A DNA stretch of 64,000 nt from Rhynchopus euleeides (taxonomy: Eukaryota > Euglenozoa > Diplonemea > Diplonemida > Diplonemidae): assembly GCA_963210315.1 (NCBI GenBank), contig OY723281.1:434001-498000 (forward strand), read 5' to 3'. The position numbers and the translations under genes are program-made. This document shows positions 28,810-39,358 of this stretch, piece by piece. The notes below the pieces were generated by a model. The model was not told the DNA's origin, ran no database searches, and worked only from the letters and a program-made list of their open reading frames with translations. Position 1 is the stretch's first letter. Each line of letters opens with the position of its first letter.

Positions 28810-29940
28810 TCAGGGTGAAACAGAAGACACAGCACACACAGAGACTGAAGCTTTGTTGTTTGTTGGTGTGAAGACCCACCTCCCGCAGAGGCTGAGTGCA
28901 ACACCAACACCCTCTGAGTCCACCTTCCCCAGACACTCAGCTGTGCTGAGGCGGTACAGTGTGCTGCTGGCACAGCTTTTTACTGCAACAACATCACCTG
29001 GCTGTGACACAGCAAGTGAGTCGGCAGAGGTGCGCAGTAGTACAGTACGCAGGCAGCTGAGGGAGGTTGTGCACCACACCTTGAGTGTCTGTCCGCGAGA
29101 GCACGCCACCAGGTGCTGCTCGTCCTGAGTCAGGGCGATGCCGGTCACCGGATGAGTGTGCTCATCCAGCGTGTGTGTGTGTGTGAGGGTGCTGATGTCC
29201 CACACACAGATGGTCTTGTCAAATGACCCGCTGAAGATTCTCGTGCCCGACACAGCAATGCTGTTAACAGCCTCGCTGTGACCCTCCAGCACTGTGGCGC
29301 TCGGTGTGCCCTTCAAGTCCCACACACGCACTTTGCCTTCGTAGTCTCCAGACACCAGACATCCGCAGTGTGTCCACCCTGCACTGTACACGCTCACGTT
29401 GTTGTGGTCCAGTGTGCACACCTCCTCCCAAGTTGAAGTCAGCCACACGCAGATGGTGCCGTCACGAGAGCACGTTGCCAACCACGTCCCACAGACAGAG
29501 AAGGGAGCATGCGAAATAGTCCGGTTGCCGTGTGTTAAGTCCGCCACCACAGCAGCGGTGGTGGTGTCAAACACAGTGATGTGTCCGTTGAAGTAACCCA
29601 CAGCACACAGCGTCCCACACCTCGACAGTGTGATAGACCTGATATTTTCGCCATGCATCGATGAGTAGACTGCGGGAGCCTTGACGATGGGCCAGCGTGG
29701 GACGAGCTGGACAGCACCCCCGTCCTCCAGACCCGTGTCGGCAACGCGCTGAGCATCGTCCAGCTCCTCCTCACACCCTTCGATGTGTGCTGCGACGTTT
29801 TCAGCCTCACGGACTGGGTTGATAGAACCCGGGAACATCTCGTTGAGCGCATCCGCCTTCAGCCCGACCACGGTCCCGCCTTCCGGAACACCGACGACAC
29901 AGCTGTCTCCGGTCCCGCTGTGACGGACACACACATCCAT
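28810..29940 (-). CDS. Ubiquitin-like/WD40 propeller protein, copy 7
   Basis: 376 residues starting MDVCVRHSG. Blade entries: ENIRS (after SSMHG), NNVSVY, EAVN, HPVTG. Blade 5 is the most divergent in the family at its Asp position (CSRGQTLKVW instead of CSxDxSLKVW), and blade 4 reads ICVWD instead of IRVWD. Blades 2-3 match the copy at 13670, whereas the start and the 5' flank match the copy at 15340, so the gene looks like a recombinant of two subfamilies. Open throughout. Confidence 0.85.
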   Translation of the reverse strand: MDVCVRHSGTGDSCVVGVPEGGTVVGLKADALNEMFPGSINPVREAENVAAHIEGCEEELDDAQRVADTGLEDGGAVQLVPRWPIVKAPAVYSSMHGENIRSITLSRCGTLCAVGYFNGHITVFDTTTAAVVADLTHGNRTISHAPFSVCGTWLATCSRDGTICVWLTSTWEEVCTLDHNNVSVYSAGWTHCGCLVSGDYEGKVRVWDLKGTPSATVLEGHSEAVNSIAVSGTRIFSGSFDKTICVWDISTLTHTHTLDEHTHPVTGIALTQDEQHLVACSRGQTLKVWCTTSLSCLRTVLLRTSADSLAVSQPGDVVAVKSCASSTLYRLSTAECLGKVDSEGVGVALSLCGRWVFTPTNNKASVSVCAVSSVSP

Positions 29941-29944
29941 GGCT

Positions 29945-30265
29945 TTGGTAACTAGCTAACTAGCTGATCTGCTCTTCTGGAGAATGTGGGGGTTGGTGTG
30001 CAGTGTGCGATCAGGGGATGGGCATCAAGACAGTGGAAAGGTGGGACCGGCACGTACTGCGGGGTTCGGCGGTGTCCCTTCCCCTGAAGCCCAAAACAGT
30101 CCCCTCGAAAGGAAGCGAAGCACACACAGCACACCAACCCTCCTGTTTCTGGTCGTGCTGCCAGCACACGTGACTGCAGGACCGCTGAGTGTGTTTCGCT
30201 GCCGACTGCGGCTCTCGGTGTGGAAGCGAATGAGAGAACAAGTCTGCTCAGGATGTGGTGCGCGG
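29945..30265. repeat. WD40 5' flank, type 2, copy 3
   Basis: Matches 3495-3790 and 16480-16800, upstream of the gene at 28810. Confidence 0.7.
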
Positions 30266-30523
30266 ATGTACTGGAACTCCTCTGAGTCAACACTGGTCTC
30301 AGGTGTGCATTTTTTTTTTCATGTCGCTCCCGTTGGTCACTTCGCTGCTTTGAGTCAGCCACGTGGCGGAAGCCGGACCGCAGGGAGGGGCGTTGCGCCC
30401 GTTGACGCCTCTCACTCCTCATGTGCCTTGAGTAGCTGCCAGGTGGGTCTGCTTTGAGGCGGGGAATCGCGTCAGGCCAAACAGCCACTGCGAGGACGTC
30501 TCCCCTAAAAGAAAAGAAAGAAT

Positions 30524-30824
30524 GTGGGAAGGGGACGGGGGTGGGATGGGTGGGCAGCGCAAGCCGGAAGGAGCGCCTCCCATGGGGCGGAAGCTCACCC
30601 GACAGCATAAAATGCTGCGAAAACAACAAAAAAAGGGAAAATAAACCACGCACACCACAACATCAATAAAACCAAAGCCGTGCAGAAAGGGCCCCTCCGC
30701 ATATATGAAACAGGGCACACAGCGGAAAAAGAGTTACCAGAGCTTGCTTTAGTTTCCCCTCGGAGGAGGGTAATCACAGGGGGCGCCACGTGAAGGCAGC
30801 AAGTTGGATTTTATCCCCCCTGGT
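30524..30824. repeat. Dispersed repeat R1, copy 4
   Basis: Full-length match to the window's first 299 bp with few differences. It lies between a type-2 flank and a 3' flank block. Confidence 0.82.
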
Positions 30825-30869
30825 GACAAGGGTGAGGGATGCATTGCAAAGGTGGAGAGGGGGGCTTCG

Positions 30870-31085
30870 TGAGGGAGGGGAGGGGGTGTGGAGCAGTCTG
30901 CAGAGAGAGCACTGCGTCAGTCATTTGACCTCTTCTCATCTCAGATGCAAACGCATCAGCTGCCTCCAAACAGAGCGGAGGTCAGGGAGTGATGTGTTCC
31001 AAGGCTAGAAAGGAAGAGACTGCAGAACACAACAAATACCGAACACGACGGCAAACACGACGGCAGGGAACAGGGTGACGAGACA
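30870..31085. repeat. WD40 3' flank block, copy 5
   Basis: Same family as 3890-4110; this variant (AGAGCGGAGGTCAG) matches the copy at 43305. Confidence 0.75.
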
Positions 31086-31091
31086 CTGCAC

Positions 31092-32226
31092 TCAGGGTGA
31101 AACAGAAGACACAGCACACACAGAGACTGAAGTGTTGTTGTTTGTTGGTGTGAAGACCCACCTCCCGCAGAGGCTGAGTGCAACAACAAGACCCTCTGAG
31201 TCTACCTTCCCCAGACAGTCACCTGTGCTGAGGCGGTACAGTCTGGTGGTGTCAGCTGAGTGCCAGCTCCTCACTGCAATGACATCACCTGGCTGTGACA
31301 CAGCAAGTGAGTAGGGCTCGACATGCAGTTGCACAGTACGCAGGCAGCTGAGGGAGGTTGTGCACCACACCTTGAGTGACTTGTCGGAACAGCACGACAC
31401 CAGGTGCTGCTCGTCCTGAGTCAGGGCGATGCCATAGACCGGGCCAGTGTGGCCATCCAGGGTGTGTGTGTGTGTGAGGGTGCTGATGTCCCACACACGG
31501 ATGGTCTTGTCAAATGACCCGCTGAAGATCCTCGTACCCGACACAGCAATGCTGATGACAGACTTGCTGTGACCCTCCAGCACTGTGGCGCTCGGTGTGC
31601 CTTTCAAGTCCCACACACGCACTTTGCCTGATTCGTCTCCGGACACCTGACGTCCGCAGTGTGTCCACGCTGCACTGTACACCCTGATGTTGTGGTGCAG
31701 CATGCACACCTCCTCCCAAGATGAAGTCAGCCACACGCAGATGGTGCCGTCAACAGAGCACGTTGCCAACCACGTCCCACAGACAGAGAACGCTGTGCAA
31801 GTAATCACCTTCTCGCCGTGTGTTAAGTCCGCCACCACAGCAGCGGTGGTGGTGTCAAACACAGTGATGTGTCCGCCGTCGTAACCCACAGCACACAGCG
31901 TCCCACACCTCGACAGTGTGATGCAGTGTATATAGGCGCCATGGGTCGATGAGTAGACTGCGGGAGCCTTGAGGTTGGGCCAGCGTGGGACGAGCTGGAC
32001 AGCACCCCCGTCCTCCAGACGTGTCGGCAACGCGCTGTGCATCGTCCAGCTCCTCCTCACACCCTTCGATGTGTGCTGCGACGTTTTCAGCCTCACGGAC
32101 TGGGTTGATAGAACCCGGGAACATCTCGTTGAGCGCATCCGCCTTCAGCCCGACCACGGTCCCGCCTTCCGGAACACCGACGACACAGCTGTCTCCGGTC
32201 CCCGTGTAATGGACAGTCACATCCAT
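31092..32226 (-). pseudogene. Ubiquitin-like/WD40 protein, copy 8, 2-bp deletion
   Basis: The start at 32226 reads MDVTVHYTG (others have RHSG) and the ubiquitin-like domain is normal up to QRVADT. There TCCAGACCCGTGTCGG of other copies is TCCAGACGTGTCGG (near 32020), a loss of two bases that throws the frame. Blades 1-7 remain open in the other frame up to SSVSP, with entries AYIHC, NIRVY (one residue short), KSVI and GPVYG. Without frameshifting only a truncated ubiquitin-like domain is made. A sequencing or assembly error would restore a full gene. Confidence 0.85.
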
Positions 32227-32402
32227 GGGTTTGCTCTGATATCCCCGTCCGACTTGTTCGCGGAAGCAAAGCTCCGAAGCCTTTCTGAGGTGGCGGTGTG
32301 TGGAGTGTGCGATGGTGGGATGGGACCACAGACAGTGTGCTTCAAGGTGGTGACCTGGAGGTACCGGAAGACGCTGGAGGGGGTCGGGGCTGAGGAGCTG
32401 TG

Positions 32403-32600
32403 CCTCGGGATGGGGTTGTGGCGGGGTTGGGAGAAGAGCCTCGTGTTGTGTTCTCTCTGCTCGGAACGACTTTGCGAGTGGGTGAGGGGTCTGAGGGAGA
32501 TGCTGGGCTGTTGTGACGGGCACAACACGCAACCCACCCTACCCACACCCGACCCCCTCACTGCTTTTGGAATGGAACACTCAGGTCGGATCACGGGCTT
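32403..32600. repeat. Spacer block shared with 14.9 and 47.8 kb
   Basis: Matches 14950-15150 and 47830-48030 (CTCTGCTCGGAACGACTTTG and the following 150 bp). Here it is detached from a type-1 flank. Confidence 0.75.
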
Positions 32601-32656
32601 AGGAATGCACTCAGTTTCCCTGCACGAATGCGGGGAACAGGGTGACGACGCTGCGC

Positions 32657-32873
32657 TCAGGGTGAAACGGAAGACACAGCACACACAGAGACATAAGTGG
32701 AGTTCGTTGGTGTGAAGACCCACCTCCCGCAGAGGCTGAGTGCAACACCACCACCCTTTGAGTCCACCTTCCCCAGACACTCTCCAGTGCTGAGGCGGTA
32801 CAGTCTGGTGGTGGACCAGAGGGTCACTGCAACAACATCACCTGGCTGTGACACAGCCAGTGAGTAGGGCGGG
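32657..32873 (-). pseudogene. WD40 family 3' fragment, copy 9
   Basis: The last 65 codons of the family, blade 6 end plus blade 7 (SQPGDVVAVTLWSTTRLYRL to SSVSP). Homology stops near 32873 in blade 6, close to the breakpoint of the fragment at 4117-4334, and an unrelated spacer follows. No start and no upstream domains. Confidence 0.8.
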
Positions 32874-32879
32874 ATACTG

Positions 32880-33540
32880 TTCTAAAAATGAGACAAAGCG
32901 ACACAGTTTGGCACAGAGCGAAGGCCCTGAGTGGGTCTTCGCAGTGGTGTGGCCGTCAGTGCATCTTGGTGCATTTCCTGTTGATTTCGCTGAGAACTGA
33001 CGAAAAAGATTGACGAAGAAGGTGGAAAGCGGCGAAATTGGCGTGAACAGCCCTTGGCGTGCCACACGGGATGGCGCTGGGCACGGCACTGCCCAGCCAT
33101 CCCAAGACGTGGACCGAGAGGTGCACAGAGGCTCACAGCAAAGATGTCATCTCTCTCTCTGGGGGGAGGGACTTGCTCTCGATAGCCTTGCGGCAAAGGT
33201 TCGGTGATCTTGCTCCTATAGAATCCGATGAATCAGACCGTTGTCGGGACCGTGTCGAAGACTTCGCTCGCACTTGGGTTTGGTTGGTGCATTGCCTCGG
33301 GTTGATGCCTGCACCTGATTATAGAGCGGCGAAACTCACACCCACCCCAACCCAGCCCAACCCCCCCCCCCCCCCATCCCCCCCGAAGACCTTCGGGCTT
33401 GCTTTCGTTCCCCAGTTCTCGCTTATGAAGCAAAATCAAAAGTCCTTCTTCTTCGTCTTCTCTGACAACACCACCCCACACCCGCCACTCGGTGCGGCAA
33501 ACCAACGGTAAAGACGGGAGAACCGGTACCGGGGCGAACT
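32880..33540. other. Spacer with poly-C run, no gene seen
   Basis: No recognised gene. It contains a long C run interrupted once (about 33361-33385), prone to length variation. The 3' end resembles 46470-46530 (ACGGTAGAACCGGTATCGGG type sequence). Confidence 0.45.
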
Positions 33541-33575
33541 CCGAATGCAGTGAACAGGGTGACGAGACACTGCAC

Positions 33576-34703
33576 TCAGGGTGAAACGGAAGACACAGCA
33601 CACACAGAGACACAAGTGTTGTTCGTTGCTGTGAAAACCCACCTCCCGCAGAGGCTGAGTGCAACACCACCATCCTCTGAGTCCACCTTCCCCAGACACT
33701 CTCCTGTGCTGAGGCGGTGCAGTGTGATGCTGGACCAGCCTTTCACTGCAACAACATCACCTGGCTGTGACACAGCAAGTGAGGAGGGATAGTGGTCCAG
33801 CTGCACAGTACGCAGGCAGCTGAGGGAGGTTGTGCACCACACCTTGAGTGACTTGTCCCAAGAGCACGACACCAGGTGCTGCTCGTCCTGAGTCAGGGCG
33901 ATGCCGGTCACCCAATGAGTGTGCCCATCCAGGGTGTGTGTGTGTGTGAGGGTGCTGATGTCCCACACACGGATGCTCTTGTCTTTTGACCCGCTGAAGA
34001 TCCTCGTGCCCGACACAGCAATGCTGTTAACAGCATTGCTGTGACCCTCCAGCACTGTGGCGCTCGGTGTGCCCTTCAAGTCCCACACACGCACTTTGCC
34101 TGGTTCGTCTCCGGACACCAGACGTCCGCAGGGTGTCCACGCTGCACTGGAGACGACGTTGCTGCTGTGGTGCAGCATGCACACCTCCTCCCAAGTTGAA
34201 GTCAGCCACACGCAGATGGTGCCGTCACCAGAGCACGTTGCCAACCACGTCCCACAGACAGGGAATGCAGTGTGATGAATAACACTGTCGCCGTGTGTTA
34301 AGTCCGCCACCACAGCAGCGGTGGTGGCGTCAAACACAGTGATGTGTCCGTTGTAATAACTCACAGCACACAGCGTCCCACACCTCGACAGTGCGATGCG
34401 GTGTATCACGCCGCCATGGGTCGATGAGTAGACTGCGGGAGCCTTGACGATGGGCCAGCGTGGGACGAGCTGGACAGCACCCCCGTCCTCCAGACCCGTG
34501 TCGGCAACGCGCTGTGCATCGTCCAGCTCCTCCTCACACCCTTCGATGTGTGCTGCGACGTTTTCAGCCTCACGGACTGGGTTGATAGCACCCGGGAACA
34601 TCTTGTTGAGCGCATCCGCCTTCAGCCCGACCACGGTCCCGCCTTCCGGAACACCGACGACACAGCTGTGCCCGGTCCCGCTGTGACGCACAGTCACGTC
34701 CAT
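33576..34703 (-). CDS. Ubiquitin-like/WD40 propeller protein, copy 10
   Basis: 375 residues from MDVTVRHSG (upstream in-frame ATG five codons earlier, as in the copy at 18298). The ubiquitin-like part has LNKMFPGAI where most copies have LNEMFPGSI. Blade entries: GVIHR, SSNVVS, NAVN, HWVTG. Blade 2 begins TAFPVCG, blade 3 has WTPCG, blade 4 KDKS and blade 5 WDKS. It has the type-3 flank. It is the closest neighbour in organisation to the copy at 18298, yet the two differ at almost every variable position. Intact. Confidence 0.85.
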   Translation of the reverse strand: MDVTVRHSGTGHSCVVGVPEGGTVVGLKADALNKMFPGAINPVREAENVAAHIEGCEEELDDAQRVADTGLEDGGAVQLVPRWPIVKAPAVYSSTHGGVIHRIALSRCGTLCAVSYYNGHITVFDATTAAVVADLTHGDSVIHHTAFPVCGTWLATCSGDGTICVWLTSTWEEVCMLHHSSNVVSSAAWTPCGRLVSGDEPGKVRVWDLKGTPSATVLEGHSNAVNSIAVSGTRIFSGSKDKSIRVWDISTLTHTHTLDGHTHWVTGIALTQDEQHLVSCSWDKSLKVWCTTSLSCLRTVQLDHYPSSLAVSQPGDVVAVKGWSSITLHRLSTGECLGKVDSEDGGVALSLCGRWVFTATNNTCVSVCAVSSVSP

Positions 34704-34705
34704 GT

Positions 34706-35272
34706 TTGTCTTGCACACTCACGGAGGGGGGCGACTGGGAGCGGGGGGTGGCCTGACCAGGCTTGGGCAGGGGAAGTCACACCACCAGTATGTGGGTTTG
34801 CAGGCTTGCTGGAGGGTGCGGTGGTATGTGCGGTGTGCGGTGGTGGGGATGGGGATCAAAGACAGGCTGCTTCAAAGCGGTGCCACCACTTGATAATGCA
34901 GGAGGGTTTGGGCGGGTGGCTGGGGCGGCAGCCTGTCTTAGTCTTCGGGTGACGGGTCTTCACTTCTCGTCCCAGTCTGAGGGAAGGGTGAACGGACCTA
35001 CTGTTCAGCCGGGATTCGCAAACCAAAACATGTTGCGCATTATCCAGACGCCGAAAGGTTCCACGAATCAGCCCGATGTGGGAGAAGCCAAAGGGGTTTC
35101 GAAACTAGCTTTCGATAGTCACGGCATCGGCAAGCTTTGCTCAAAGCGCTGCACCGCTACTATCCCCGCAGGGAGCAGAAGTGCAGCTGGTGGTGAAAAC
35201 AGGGAAGGTTGGACAAGCCACGATCGACCCCATGAAGCACAGGCGCGTAGCCTGCGACCGCCTTGCCTCGGG
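34706..35272. repeat. WD40 5' flank, type 3, copy 2
   Basis: Matches 19434-19985, with an extra 60 bp near 34780-34810 also present at 50.1 kb. Confidence 0.75.
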
Positions 35273-35562
35273 CCAGCACGGAGGGGACAGCTGGTCCTAC
35301 CTCGACAGGTAGGACCAGCTGACCACGGTGAAGGGGAGCAGCAGACACATGGCACTCGAAACGGGTATGTGAATGGGGGGAGGTTGCTGTGGGAACCTGC
35401 CAGCACAACTCCGGGCCAGAGACAGCGCAGATGGGGCTTCCACGAGAGAATACCGGACGAAGCCACCAACAACGTCGCCCCACATGAACAACATGACAAC
35501 ACACAAGGCAGGGAAACAGGTTCTGACGCTGCATTCAGGCTGAAACGGAAGACACAGCACAC
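35273..35562. repeat. Block shared with 51740-52015, with 15-bp hairpin
   Basis: Near identical to 51740-52015. It starts with a perfect hairpin, stem CAGCTGGTCCTACCT with loop CGAC, at 35288-35321. It ends in a WD40 3'-tail remnant (TTCAGGCTGAAACGGAAGAC, 35535-35554), so it may be scar tissue from a deleted WD40 copy. No gene recognised. Confidence 0.7.
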
Positions 35563-36580
35563 CCTTGGTGGGATAGGGTTGTCTCCGGGTGCGGTGCAAT
35601 GGCCCCCCTCAGGCAAACCGATGTGTTGGACCTCATTAGGCTATCTGAGTTCATCTGAGGGCACCTTATGTGACCTTATGTGACCCAAAAACCATTTTTC
35701 CCAACTAAAAAGTCACCCAGCCCCTGTTACGCAGGGAACAATATCTAATGGTGTGATAGGGGTTCTGTGCCAGGTCTGTGCCAGTTCTGGGGGCCCTTCA
35801 GGAATCCTTCGAGAAATGTACCCTGGGGAACTGGTAGCTAACTTGGCCCCAACATGGGGCCGATCCTCGCAATCCTGAGGGCCTGGGGCCTCTTCAGCAC
35901 CAAGTATGTGGGTTTGGCGTGTGTCGGGGACTGGGAGGTTCACTTCTTGTGACAGGGTCAGTCGGGCAGCCAACACCCACCCAGACCCAGCGGGACCCCC
36001 AGACGGTTTTTTCACAAACCCGTTCATTTGAATATTCGGAATCTGTGCGGATCGTAGTGGGGTCACTTTCTTGGCGTAGGCGCCACACATCACCCCTGAA
36101 ATGTGGGTCTGGTTCCAAGGCGTGGGTGGACCAACACTGCCTCTGAGGTGACACCACAGGCTCTGGAAGGGCTCGAGTGGACTGTGCTGGGCTCTCGGTC
36201 GGTGATGCACTGTGCAGTAGTCGGCACAGCCACGACCTAAAACCTCAAAGGCAGTGAGTCTGAGCCCACTATCCCTGGTTGGCTACGCCGAACCAGGTGT
36301 GTTTTTAATCCCCGGTCTTCCCAGCCAAAAACCCCCGATTCATCCCCGCTTTTTTCCAGCAAAAAATGGTACCCAACGTCCCTCCTCCCCAGTGTGGGGC
36401 CCTTGGTCTTGTACCAAATGGGTTCCTTCCACGGTTCCTCCCGCTCGCGCCATCCTCGGGTGCTGGAGGAAAACCCCAAAAAAAACGGCTTTCGGGACCG
36501 TTATTCCGACGATACCCCCGATATGCCAGGTGAAACAGCCCAAGGACTTGCTGCGGTTACTAGACGGGCAAACACACGCT
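35563..36580. other. Unidentified intergenic region
   Basis: No gene recognised. It includes GCGGATCGTAGTGGGGTCAC at 36047, a motif also found in the TIRs of the 55.6-58.5 kb element and at 63339, and an ATGTGACCCAAAAAC motif shared with 22.86 kb. Probably decayed mobile DNA. Confidence 0.4.
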
Positions 36581-36960
36581 CCACGGGGGGTCCGGGGGGC
36601 GGAGCCCCCCAGCCGCCGGAGGCCACGGTAGTGAACATCTGTTCATTGTGGGCGTACAGATTCTGTGTGAGTTGGCTGCGTCCTCCTGAGGCTACCGGAG
36701 CTGTTGGATTCCTGACGCTGATGGGAATCGAAGGACTTGGGTACGAGATATCCGCCACAGGGGGGTCTGGGGGGCGGAGCCCCCCAGCCGCCGGAGGCCA
36801 CGGTAGTGAACGTCTGGCTCTTGGCTGGAAAAAAAGCCAGATTTTGGCTGGAAAAAAACCGGTTTTTTGCTGGAAAAAAAACCTGGTTTTGGCTGGAAAA
36901 AAACCGGAAAAAGGGCGGATGCCAAAAAGACTCATCCTCATCCCCCACTAGAAATACACC
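36580..36960. repeat. Dispersed GC-hairpin repeat (GGAGCCCCCCAGCCGCCGG), two units
   Basis: GGGGGGCGGAGCCCCCCAGC followed by CGCCGGAGGCCACGGTAG occurs at about 36592 and 36770. It recurs inverted at about 37180 and 37345, and direct at 55246 and 62780, with a partial copy at 55102. The GGGGGGC/GCCCCCC core can form a hairpin. Flanking text, for example TCCTCATCCCCCACT near 36936, is shared with 55390. Confidence 0.75.
36828..36912. repeat. TTTTGGCTGGAAAAAAACC tandem repeat
   Basis: Four imperfect units of about 24 bp inside the dispersed repeat; the minus frame reads as FFQPK-like repeats. Relatives occur at 55322-55360. Low complexity, not a gene. Confidence 0.7.
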
Positions 36961-37169
36961 CAGGGGAAAAGATAGCGGTGGGGCTAGGGGGGCTAGCCCC
37001 AGTTGGCGGGCTGAGCGGCGGATTAGGTGGGGGTAGCCGCCCTCACTAAAAAAAAAAAAAACCCGATCGCCCATGCTGGTGGGGGTGGTTTGGGTTTCCA
37101 CCCCCCATAGAAGAGCGTCAACCCGGTTACACTGGTTCGACGGTCGACGTCGAAGAGAGCATGGTTTTA

Positions 37170-37400
37170 CAGGAACAGATGCTCACTACCGTGGCCTCCG
37201 GCGGCTGGGGGGCTCCGCCCCCCAGACCCCCCTGGATCCTTCGATACCCAGCAGGTCAGGGAATCCAACCGCTCCAGTAGCCTCAGGCCTCAGGAGGACG
37301 CGCCAACTCACACAGAATCTACGCCCACAATGAACAGATGTTCACTACCATGGCCTCCGGCGGCTGGGGGGCTCCGCCCCCCATACCCCCATGTAGCGTG
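37170..37400. repeat. Inverted units of the GC-hairpin repeat
   Basis: Two units in reverse orientation relative to 36580-36960 (GGCTGGGGGGCTCCGCCCCC), so the 36.6-37.4 kb region is a head-to-head arrangement. Confidence 0.72.
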
Positions 37401-37650
37401 TGCCCGTCTAGTAACCAAGTCCTTGCGAGATAGCTCTCTCTCTGCCCCTCTCAACTGCTGGGGTCGAGAGGGTGTTCAGTTTGATGAAATGGGTAAAACC
37501 ATGTCTCAGAGGCTCCCTCCTCGACCTGACGATGGAGAGCCTCCTTCTGATCGACGCTGAGGGGGTATCACACAGGCAGCGATGGGGCAGTACGTGGCAC
37601 GTTTCCTCAGTAAGCCGAACTAACAAAAAAAAATAAGATCTCACCCTAGT

Positions 37651-37956
37651 CAGTGGTCGCGCTAACTTCACTCCCTACTCCCGGGATTTTCGGCGATTTT
37701 TTGAGGTACCTGGGACCCCCCGTGTTTAGGCCCCCCCTCTTACCCCCGTGTTTAAGCCCCCCCCTGGGGGTCTGGCAGGGGGGGCTTAAACACAAGGGGG
37801 CCTAAACACGGGGGTGGGCTGTTCTGGAGGGGCACCAGGTGGCCCCTAGGCCACCTGGTGCCCTCCAAGTGCTGTCAGAGTCGAAAAGTGGGGTGCCAAA
37901 AGTCCATCCGGACCGGAATCACCCCCCTACTTTTCCAATATTTAGCGCGACCACTG
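37651..37956. mobile_element. 306-bp hAT-type MITE with 8-bp target duplication
   Basis: Ends CAGTGGTCGCGCTAA and TTAGCGCGACCACTG are perfect 15-bp inverted repeats flanked by ACCCTAGT on both sides (37643-37650 and 37957-37964). CAGTG ends and an 8-bp duplication are hallmarks of hAT elements. The interior is a large imperfect hairpin of CCCCCGTGTTTA units (about 37712-37818) and a second stem GGCACCAGGTGGCC with loop CCTA (37831-37862). It is non-coding and would need a hAT transposase from elsewhere. Confidence 0.9.
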
Positions 37957-39307
37957 ACCCTAGTCCCCTGCACCTACGTCTAAAAAAAGGTAAAAAAAAA
38001 TAGGCAGTTCGAAGGTAGCTCTGGGGTACATGGAAAGGGCGAAAACGGCCACACCAAGTATGTGTTCAGAACGAACACACGAATGAAACAAAAACGAGAA
38101 CAGAACACCCGCACCCTTGAATCACACCAGTACATAGAAAGACCCTACAGTGCGATGACGCGAGATGTGGTGCTACAAAAGCACAACTGCGCTCATTCTT
38201 CACATTTCCTTCGACGCTTCCACACACACTCTTGCCCTGATGGTGTCCTGAGTACGAGCACAAGGGCACCAACAAGCACGTGGCATGTTCCACACACATC
38301 GAAGTGAGCAGAACACAACAAATACGCAAGCAGGTGCAACACGACGGCAAACACGAAGGCGGGGAACAGGGTGACGGCACACTGCACTCAGGGTGAAACG
38401 GAAGACACAGCACACACAGAGACTGAAGTGCGTTTCGTTGGTGTGAAGACCCACCTCCCGCAGAGGCTGAGTGCAACACCAAAACCCTGTGAGTCCACCT
38501 TCCCCAGACAGTCACCTGTGCTGAGGCGGTACAGTGTGCTGCTGGTCCAGCTTTTTACTGCAACAACATCACCTGGCTGTGACACAGTAAGTGAGGTGGG
38601 CTGGAAGGGAGAGTCCAGTGGCACAGTACGCAGGCAGCTGAGGGAGGTTGTGCACCACACCTTGAGTGACTTGTCCTGAGAGCACGACACCAGGTGCTGC
38701 TCGTCCTGAGTCAGGGCGATATCTTTCACCGAATCAGTGTGGCCATCCAGGGTGTGTGTGTGTGTGAGGGTGCTGATGTCCCACACACGGATGCTCTCGT
38801 CCAATGACCCGCTGAAGATCCTCGTGCCCGACACAGCAATGCTGACAACAGCCTTGCTGTGACCCTTCAGCACTGTGGCGCTCGGTGTGCCCTTCAAGTG
38901 CCGCACACGCACTTTGCCATCGTAGTCTCCGGACACCAGACGTCCGCAGTGCGTCCACGCTGCAGCGCACACGGTGGTGTCGTTGTGGTGCAGCATGCAC
39001 ACCTCCTCCCAAGTTGAAGTCAGCCACACGCAGATGGTGCCGTCATAACAGCACGTCGCCAACCACGTCCCACAGACAGAGAACGATGTGCAAAGAATAT
39101 TCTGGTCGTCGTGTGTTACAGGCCCGCTCCTTTTTAGTGGGCTCTTAACTGGATAATTTGTACTAACCCGGGTTCCTATTTAGTGAATATTTATTAATTT
39201 TTCGCACCGCAAATTTTGTCGAATAATAAATTATTTTTTGCGGCGGTCCCTCCGACGGTACGGTATTGGTCGTGCGAGAAGTGCATAAGACACACGGAGT
39301 TCCTCGG

Positions 39308-39358
39308 GTGACAGGTGTGGTGAGTAACAGAAACGCTGTTACTCACCACACCTGTCAC
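39308..39358. other. Perfect 23-bp hairpin
   Basis: Arms 39308-39330 and 39336-39358 are exact reverse complements around the loop AAACG. It forms the end of the transposase-like frame and may be a deletion junction or a transcript-ending structure of the element. Confidence 0.85.
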
